A stretch of 64,000 nt of DNA from Azorinus chamasolen (lineage: Eukaryota > Mollusca > Bivalvia > Cardiida > Solecurtidae). Below the pieces are notes generated by a model, which did not search any database, was not told where the DNA came from, and worked only from the letters and a program-made list of their open reading frames with translations. Both the position numbers and the translations under genes were made by a program. Positions 56,856-64,000 of the stretch are shown here, piece after piece (position 1 is the stretch's first letter; each line of letters opens with the position of its first letter). Location: contig OY755236.1 in NCBI GenBank assembly GCA_963576725.1, positions 70,340,379 through 70,404,378 on the forward strand, read 5' to 3'.

Positions 56856-57026
56856 TTTTCAAAAATGTTACACCACCAGAAGTGTTTACCAGAAATAATA
56901 CAGTATACATGTATTTAATATCACTGAAGGCGATATAACATAATACCTGATCAATTATCAATCCAATTCACTCCATATTCAAATTTGGACAGTATCTAAT
57001 GACAATACAAATAGCAAATAAGTTAC

Positions 57027-57088
57027 CTTCACTTTCTAAATCTCTTTCTTTGATCTCGTCTCCTTGGAAATACTGTGTCTACCAACTC
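57027..57088 (-). other. Exon-like segment (copy B)
   Basis: Identical to 47266-47327, including both splice-like sites. Confidence 0.3.
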
Positions 57089-57874
57089 CTACAAAAGACA
57101 ATAAATAAAATGTAACCAAGTCCAGATAATATGCGTAAATTTAAACATTGACAAGAATAGTTCCTGAGACTATTTCTCCATCAAACCCTATACTGTGACC
57201 AGTCTTTAGAATCGTCTCAAGGAAGGTTTTAGTATTTAGATATGTATATTTTACTGTAGCTCTGTGCAAAAAAAAAGAGTATCTTTAATAGCTCATTGAG
57301 TAGTGTATTGTAAAATTTATGCCTGCATGCCATCATGAAGATATGAAGCGCTTTTTCAAACAAGAGGGCCATGATGGCCCTGAAATCGCTCACCAGAGGG
57401 AAAGATTTTTAAAGTTTCAACTACATGTATGTTTCTAAACAAAACTGGACACCTGTTTTGTGGGGTGTTATTTGACCCTTTCTCTGTATAATTATAATGG
57501 CAAGCTTTCTGGGATGATTTGCTTTATTATAAATATTTTCTAAGTCCAATACCGAACGTTTACCGACCGTTAACTTGGAAAGCATATATCGCACAAAAAA
57601 TATGTGGAAAAGTTTCATTTTCCATTACATTTTACTACACATAACCTAACAACTCCTTGATATATTGCGTATTTAGAAACGAACGCCAACCCTTGTAGAG
57701 CACGTTTCGTAACAAAACCAGTTCACACCTGAACGTTTCGAACCCCTTCAGAATTAGAGTACTGATGATTGTTTCAAAGCAGAAATTGTATAAAAATCGC
57801 GATTTCAACAATTTATACAAACGGAATTGTTATGGAAATGGAAAATTAAAACTTGTTAAGAATAACTGGTGATA

Positions 57875-59578
57875 ATAACCATTGTGATAAATAGAGCATT
57901 TGCCTTAGTGATAAATAGAGCATTTGCTCCATAAGAGTAAATGCACTATTTATCACAATGGTTTCAAATCTACACGATTCTGAAATTTTCCTTTTCTCTA
58001 ATTAACCCTTTTCCTCATATAAACATGTTTTCACGCATTTGCAAACAGAGTAGACCCAGATTTACCTCTTTGAATAAGCAGACGACATTTCTAACATATG
58101 ACAACCCTATCACAGCTTAGCAGGACTTAACCAAAATTAGCACACAGTTTGAACTCAGATCTGACACATACCGGTATGTAACTTTATATGTGGTTTGTAT
58201 ATGAGTTAATTTACTCCTATGGAGCAAATGCTCTATTTATCACAATGGTTTGAAATCTACACAATTCTGAAATTTTCATCTTCTCTAATTAATGCTCCTT
58301 ATCAGTAGATTTATTCAAAGAGGTAGGATCTGAAAAAAGCCTTTGTGATAAATAGAGCATTTGCTAATCATTGTGATAAATAGAGCAAAAGCTCCATAGG
58401 AGTAAATGTTCTATTTATCACAAAAGTTTCAAATCTACACAATTCTGAAATTTTCCTTTTCTATAATTAATGCTCCTTATCAGTAGATTTATTCAAAGCG
58501 GTAGGATCTGAAAAAAGCCTTTGTGATAAATGGAGCATTTGCTCCATAGGAGTAAATGCTCTATTTATCACAATGGTTTCAAATCTACACAATTCTGAAA
58601 TTTTCCTTTTCTCTAATTAATGCTCCTTATCAGTAGATTTATTCAAAGAGGTATAATGGTCACTTTATGAAACCATTGTGATAAATAGAGCATTTGCCTT
58701 TGTGATAAATAGAGCATTTACTCCATAAGAGTAAATGCACTATTTATCACAATGGTTTCAAATCTAAACAATTCTGAAATTTTCCTTTTCTCTAATTAAC
58801 CCTTTTCCTCATATAAACATGTTTTCACGCATTTGCAAATAAGAGTAGACCCAGATTTACCTCTTTGAATAAGCAGACAACATTTCTAACAGATGACAAC
58901 CCTATCACTGCTTAGCATGACTTGACCAAAATTAGCACACAGTTTGGATTCTGATCTGACACAGACCGGTATGTAACTTTATATGTGGTTTGTATATGAG
59001 TTAATTTACTCCTATAGAGCAAATGCTCTATTTATCACAATGGTTTGAAATCTATACAATTCTGAAATTTTCCTTATCAGTAGATTTATTCAAAGAGGTA
59101 GGATCTGAAAAAAGCCTTTGTGATAAATAGAGCATTTGCTAACCATTGTGATAAATAGAGCAAAAGCTCCATAGGAGTAAATGTTCTATTTGTCACAATG
59201 GTGTCAAATCTACACAATTCTGAAATTTTCCTTTTCTATAATTAATGCTCCTTATCAGTAGATTTATTCAAAGAGGTAGGATCTGAAAAAAGCCTTTGTG
59301 ATAAATAGAGCATTTGCTCCATAGGTGTAAATGCTCTATTTATCACCATGGTTTCAAATCTACACAATTCTGAAATTTTCCTTTTCTCTAATTAATGCTC
59401 CTTATCAGTAGATTTATTCAAAGAGGTAAAATAGTCACTTTATGAAACCATTGTGATAAATAGAGCATTTTCTCCAGAGGAGTAAATGCTCTATTTATCA
59501 CAATGGTTTCAAATCTACACAATTCTGAAATTTTTCAAGAGGCAGATTCTGAAAATATCCTATGAGGGAATGGGTTAA
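57875..59578. repeat. FA core cluster (copy B)
   Basis: Counterpart of 48113-49818 with the same ~796-bp internal period; one base is missing at CATTTGCCTTTGTG (58690). Confidence 0.9.
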
Positions 59579-59689
59579 AAAACAGTGTGAGCAAACAGAG
59601 AGTTTTGACCAGGAACTTGACCTATTCAGTGATTATGCAACACAGATGGAGTGACCTCAATCCCTCTAGTTCAGAGGAACCTTTATAGT

Positions 59690-60150
59690 GTAAAATAATA
59701 TTTTAAAGTATAACCAACTGGGCAGGGCCAATTTTAACCTCAGAACTATGATATTTACCAATGTCAATAAGGAATACTAAGTAAATCTATACACCAAATA
59801 TCCAAGCTCTGTGACATGTAGTTTTTGACAAAAAGATTTTTGAAGTTTTCCCCATGCCTAACCTAAGTGAGGCCAGCATTCTGCTACTTGTACAGAAAAC
59901 AACAGTCAGCTAGAAAAAACTGGCCACCCCTCGGGCCGTGGCGGGGCCAATTTTGACCCCAGGGGCATTATTTATATAACTTTTGTAGAGGACCTATAGG
60001 TGATGCTATGTGCCAAAGATGAAAGCTGAGAACCCTGTAGATTCAGAGGAGAAGACTTTTAAAGTTCAAATTGTTGACGCCGGACGACGGACGACAGACA
60101 TCAGGCGATCACAAAAGCTCACCCTGAGCACTTTGTGCTCTGGTGAGCTA
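59690..60150. repeat. M1 dispersed repeat (copy B end)
   Basis: Same as 49930-50390. The next bases AAAAGCTATAGCCCACAGG begin the downstream mosaic. Confidence 0.8.
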
Positions 60151-60197
60151 AAAAGCTATAGCCCACAGGGGTGTTTATTAGAGATAGTATGGTATTT

Positions 60198-60926
60198 TTA
60201 ACCCTTTACTCCCTGAATTTATGCAAGAAATAATGATGTCATGAATATTAATTAAATTCATTTTTATAATGGTATATAAACATTTGATATTTTGGCTATT
60301 ACGGAAACTACAGAATCAGATCTATATTATGTTTTAAGAAAACAGAGCAGACTCTGATCAGGTGGCTCCTCTAGGAGTTGTCTGATCTGGGTCTACTCTG
60401 CTTGCAAAGGAGTAGAGAGGCTTATTTATGTAGTAAAGAGTTATCCCTTTCCCTGTTCTATATGTGTTCCAAATTTCAATACCTGCTGAATATTCATAGA
60501 CAAAACATTTTTTATGAAATATGGATTGTGTAACAATGTTACATAATCATTTTAGAAAGTAAAGAAACAAATAGAGCAGACCCTGATCAGACAGCTCCTA
60601 TAGGAACCATCTGAACTGGATCTACTGTGTTTGCAAAAGCGTGAAAACGAGTTTATACAAGAGAAAGGGATAATTAACAGTTCCCCTTATGTAAGCCCAT
60701 TTTTACGCATCTACAAAGAGTAGACCCTGATCAGATGGCTCCTATAGGAGTCGTCTGATCAGTGTCTGCTCTATTTGCTTTTGGTACATGTATATTATAA
60801 ATCTAATTCAACAGCCTCTTTCTGAGCTAAATTGTCATGTGTTCATATGTCGTTATAAAACATAATCTAATTAATATTCATGAAATCATTATTTTTTACA
60901 CGAATATACAACAGAGAAAGGATTAA
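60198..60926. mobile_element. Three FB-family MITEs in a row
   Basis: 60198-60444 is standard FB (CCCTTTACTCCCTGAATTTA, GTAGTAAAGAGTTAT). 60441-60673 is FB2 (CCCTTTCCCTGTTCTATATG, GAGAAAGGGATAA). 60674-60926 is FB in reverse (TTAACAGTTCCCCTTATG, GAGAAAGGATTAA). Neighbours share or abut at TTAA-like tetramers, as in insertions into each other's end sites. Confidence 0.8.
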
Positions 60927-61014
60927 TCACTCAATGCCACATAACACACTGACTCCTATATACTCCCTCTCAAACTTCGTTTGCGGGGGTATTACATAAA
61001 AAATTATAGGTTTT

Positions 61015-61135
61015 TTGGAAATACTGGTGGTAGCTTAATACAGACTGGAAGCAACGCAGAGAGTTCCCCAAGGAGCTTTCTGCGTTGTTTTCCGTCTGCA
61101 TTAAATAACCACATGTGTACGAAATTCAAGACACT
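61015..61135. repeat. FP-type palindrome
   Basis: GGTGGTAGCTTAATACAGAC, AGTTCCCCAAGGAGCTTTC, TCCGTCTGCATTAAATAACC; same type as 39385-39475, including the following ATTCAAGACACTTCATTT. Confidence 0.7.
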
Positions 61136-61400
61136 TCATTTCAAAAATGTTACACCACCAGAAGTGTTTACCAGAAATAATACAGTATACATGTATTTAA
61201 TATCACTGAAGGCGATATAACATAATACCTGATCAATCATCAATCCAATTCACTCCATATTCAAATTTGGACAGTATCTAATGACAATACAAATGACCTA
61301 CATTCAAACATGTCCGAGAATTCATCAAGACAATCATTCTGACAAAGTTTCATGAGTATTTGACTAAAATTGTAACCACGAGAGTGCCCATTTTGTCAGG
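61136..61400. repeat. Displaced piece of the 9.7-kb unit plus one array unit
   Basis: 61136-61290 matches 47098-47253 and 56857-57012 (ATGTTACACCACCAGAAGTG). It then jumps at ACAAATGACCTACATTCAAA into a unit like those at 46800-46990. Confidence 0.85.
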
Positions 61401-61500
61401 TTGTGCCACGGACAGATAGATAGACAGACAGACAGACAGACCAACCGACTGACCGACCGACCAACCTACCAACACACTGACTCCTATACATCCCCTCTCA
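61401..61500. repeat. Repeat tail with GACA and GACC tracts
   Basis: GATAGATAGACAGACAGAC, GACTGACCGACCGACC, then TGACTCCTATACATCCCCTC and CAAACTTCGTTTGCATGGG; the same tail occurs at 60950-60990 and 63360-63450. Confidence 0.7.
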
Positions 61501-61975
61501 AACTTCGTTTGCATGGGTATAAAACTCACAAGGGAGAAAAACTTGCCTCAGCTATTTCTCTCCCCCCCCCCCCCCCTCCCCAATCTCTTTGAAGCATATT
61601 CACGGGGGAGAAAAACTGGCCTGGGCTATTTCTTCACCCCATTTCTTTGTAAAAATATGTACAATTCAGTGTAGAAAAAGTGGCTGCGGCAATTTCTTCC
61701 TGCCATCACTTTGAAGCATATTCACATGAAATCATCGTTATTAATGGGGAGAGAAAATGTCTATACCCATTCTTTTCCCTGGATTAAGGAAGTGGAAAAT
61801 TTGGACTATGGTGGTGGTGGGGGAGAGAAACTGACTAGGCCTTTTTCCCAGGGGAAACATAGGCATTGACCTTTTCTTCCCTAGGGAAAAAAGGCCTGGG
61901 TCTATTTTTCCCCAAGAGAAAACTAGCCAAGGGGTGGGGATGGGCCTGTTACGGTGTTCTCCCTAATTAACACCC
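61500..61975. repeat. TGGCCTAGGC-type array, diverged third copy
   Basis: GGGAGAAAAACTTGCCTCAG, CTCTTTGAAGCATATTCACG, 'cctgggctatttcttcacccc', C run at 61563-61576. Clearly older than the A/B pair. Confidence 0.75.
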
Positions 61976-62159
61976 CAAACTCTAATAAATATTCCCTTAC
62001 TTCTGAAGGGAACTATCGATGAATAACAAAACTAAAACTATATTTACCAGTAACCATTCTCTTGCAAGTAGTGCAGACCCTTCAGGAGCTGTCTCATCTG
62101 GGTCTTCACTCTTTACAGGTAGGTATTTTGACGTAAATAGCAAGCGAAGGGTTAAATAA

Positions 62160-62600
62160 AACTAGAACTATCACTAAAGGTGGTGAAATACCCTCGCTAA
62201 GCAGACTTGATTGCAAATCAATATGTTAACCAAACATTTTTTTTATTTACAGGACCATAATTCTGCCAAAATGCTTGACAGGGTTATGAACTCTTAGCAA
62301 CAAATGAATCTTGTGATAATAGAAAAGTGTATTACGTTTCAAAACTTTATCTCAAAGGGTTATGTAAATAAGTGGACTTAACCAGGTTGTGCCACGGACA
62401 GACAGACCGACCATAAAAGGGTCATAATTCTGTCAAAATGTTTGACAGAGTTATGTACTCTTACCTGCATGTGAAGCTTGTGATGGTAGGCAAATGTGTA
62501 AGTTTCAAAGCTTTGCCTAAAAGGTTTATGCAAATAAGTGGACTTAACCAGGTTATGCCACGGGTAGTCAGACAGACCAACCATAACAAGAGCTGTCCGC
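62160..62600. repeat. M6 dispersed repeat, two partial copies
   Basis: CCATAATTCTGCCAAAATGC and TTGACAGGGTTATGAACTCT at 62268-62300, then again at 62417-62460; both end in GGTTGTGCCACGGACAGAC or GGTTATGCCACGGGTAGTC. Confidence 0.75.
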
Positions 62601-63040
62601 AGACAGCGCGCTCCACTTTCTTTAGTGCTGGATAGTGTAGTGGAATTCTAAGTCAGAAAGGGGAGATAACTATAGCAAAATTAATTTTAGGGTTATCTGC
62701 CCTTGTAAAATAGGTCCCCCTTGTAATAGTTAACATGTATACCAAAGTTGAACCAAATGTCTTGGACAGTTTCTGAGGCATGGACCTGAACATAAAACTT
62801 AACCAACAATGAAAGTTCTAAGTCGGAAAAGGGGCATAACTATGGCAAAATTAATTTTAGGGTTACCTACCCTTGTGAAATGGGTTCCCCTTGTGATAGT
62901 ATACATACATACCAAATGTGATCCAAATATCTTTGATGGTTTCTAAGAAAAGGACCTTAACAAAAAGGTTAACCAAAGCCTACGCCGACACCGATGCGAG
63001 GGTCATGACAATAGCTCCTCTTTTTGAAAAAGTGGAGTTA
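62585..63040. repeat. ACAAGAGCTGTCCGCAGACAG dispersed repeat in split form
   Basis: Head AACAAGAGCTGTCCGCAGAC, AGCGCGCTCCAC. Two tandem body units follow (AGTCAGAAAGGGGAGATAAC and AGTCGGAAAAGGGGCATAAC, each with ATTAATTTTAGGGTTA), and a tail GCCTACGCCGACACCGATGC, ATAGCTCCTCTTTTTG. Known to me as a common bivalve repeat. Confidence 0.75.
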
Positions 63041-63450
63041 AAAAGGGTCATTAACCTGTCAAAATGCTTGACAGAGTTATGTACTCTTGCCTTCAGTTGA
63101 AGCTTCTGATGGTAGACATTGTGTAAAGTTTCAAAATTTTATCTCAAGGCTTATGTATACCTGGTCCAGGTTGTGCCACAAACGGACATGCGGACCAACC
63201 ATAAAAGGGCAATAATTCTGTCAAAATGATTGACAGACTTATGTACTCCTGCTTGTAGATGAAGCTGGTGATGGTAGAAAAGTGTGTTAATTTTCAAAGC
63301 TTCGCCTCAAAGGGTTATGTACAAAAGTAGACTTAACCAGGTTGTGTCACAAACGGACAGACAGACAGACGAACCGACCAACCGTCTAACCAACCAACCA
63401 ACACACTGACTCCTATATACTCCCTCTCAAAATTCGTTTGCGGGGGTATT
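63041..63450. repeat. M6 dispersed repeats and tail
   Basis: TGTCAAAATGCTTGACAGAG at 63058 and TGTCAAAATGATTGACAGAC at 63218; the tail has GACA and CCAACCAACCAAC tracts, then TGACTCCTATATACTCCCTC. Confidence 0.75.
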
Positions 63451-63479
63451 ACATATAGGTTTTTTGGAAATACTGGTGG

Positions 63480-63600
63480 TAGTTTAATACAAAAGAAAGG
63501 GATAATTAACAGTTCCCCTTATGTAAGTGCATTTTTACGCATCTACAAAGAGTAGACCCTGATCAGATGGCTCCTATAGGACTAATATATAGTATCTAAT
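63480..63600. repeat. Copy of the FB segment at 60655-60745, truncated
   Basis: AAAGAAAGGGATAATTAACA through TCAGATGGCTCCTATAGGA, then an abrupt change to CTAATATATAGTATCTAATG. Confidence 0.8.
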
Positions 63601-63960
63601 GACAATACAAATAGCAAATAAGTTACCTTCACTTTCTAAATCTCTTTCTTTTATCTCGTCTCCTGGGAAATACTGTGTCTACCAACTCCTACAAAAGACA
63701 ATAAATAAAATGTAACCAAGTCCAGATAATATGCGTAAATTTAAACATTGACAAGAATAGTTCCTGAGACTATTTCTCCATCAAACCCTATACTGTGACC
63801 AGTCTTTAAAATCGTCTCAAGGAAGGTTTTAGTATTTAGATATGTATATTTTACTATAGCTCTGTGCAACAACAAAAAAAGTATCTCTAATAGCTCATTG
63901 AGTAGTGTATTGTAAAATTTATGCCTGCATGCCATCATGAAGATATGAAGCGCTTTTTCA
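63592..63960. repeat. Third copy of 47232-47588 / 56991-57348
   Basis: AGTATCTAATGACAATACAA to GAAGCGCTTTTTCAAA. More diverged than A against B (for example CTCTTTCTTTTATCTC and CTTTAAAATCG), so it split off earlier. Confidence 0.9.
63627..63688 (-). other. Exon-like segment (third copy)
   Basis: Same splice-like borders; coding differences are one silent change (CCA to CCC) and Gln to Lys (PRRRDKRKRFRK). Confidence 0.3.
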
Positions 63961-64000
63961 AAAAAGCTATAGCCCACAGGGGTGTTTATTAGAGATAGTA
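63961..64000. repeat. Restart of the 60.15-kb mosaic unit
   Basis: Matches 60150-60190 to the last base of the window (GGGGTGTTTATTAGAGATAG). Confidence 0.85.

Larger units (their letters stand above)
60151..63960. repeat. Mosaic unit of ~3.8 kb, apparently starting a second copy
   Basis: Opens with AAAAGCTATAGCCCACAGGG, which returns at 63961 to the window edge. Within it are pieces shared with the 9.7-kb unit (61136-61290, 61500-61975, 63592-63960) in the same orientation. Confidence 0.75.

Overview
The window looks like intergenic and intronic DNA from an animal genome, most likely a bivalve mollusc. The base composition is AT-rich and there are no long bacterial-style ORFs. It holds GT-AG splice signals, a decayed mariner transposase, tRNA-derived SINE heads, and several repeat families that I recall as abundant in bivalve assemblies: the CTCACC...GGTGAGCT hairpin-tail repeat, the TGACCTTGACCTTTGACC arrays, the GACCTAGTGACCTAG array and the ACAAGAGCTGTC repeat. 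Species cannot be fixed from this; a heterodont clam or dreissenid mussel is only a guess.

Repeats dominate. Names used below: FA, FB and FC are short TTAA-flanked inverted-repeat elements whose ends begin CCCTTT (piggyBac-like MITEs). FP is a TA-flanked element starting CAGTAAAACCCCTCT (pogo/Tc1-like MITE). FD and FE are two further inverted-repeat families. M1, M5 and M6 are dispersed mollusc-type repeats.

Layout. 0-0.4 kb is a fragment of a repeat unit seen again at 42 and 51.7 kb, followed by a 200-N gap. 0.4-5 kb is M1 repeats and an ACT-trinucleotide higher-order array. 5-12 kb is MITEs and a 32-bp minisatellite. 12-14 kb is ATT and TC microsatellites and a 27-bp minisatellite. 14-17 kb is MITEs and a histone H2B-like fragment. 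17.1-25.6 kb holds the only convincing protein-coding gene, a minus-strand gene seen as two exons joined across a 7.3-kb MITE-filled intron with matching phase. 26-33 kb is MITEs, a mariner fossil and a 37-bp minisatellite. 33.4-34.7 kb is a 152-bp satellite interrupted by an insertion carrying telomere-like repeats. 34.7-40.7 kb is MITEs and SINE heads. 40.7-60.15 kb is a nearly perfect head-to-tail duplication of a 9.7-kb unit. 60.15-64 kb is a mosaic built partly from pieces of the same unit, and its first 40 bases begin again at the right edge.

The coding content is small: a partial, unrecognised nuclear-looking protein with a basic exon, three acidic 41-residue repeats and a bipartite-type basic signal. 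Everything else is best read as transposon and satellite history. The most informative points are the filled/empty TTAA insertion site at 20.7/16.8 kb, the perfect internal palindromes shared in style by unrelated element families, and the tandem duplication, which may be real or an assembly artefact.
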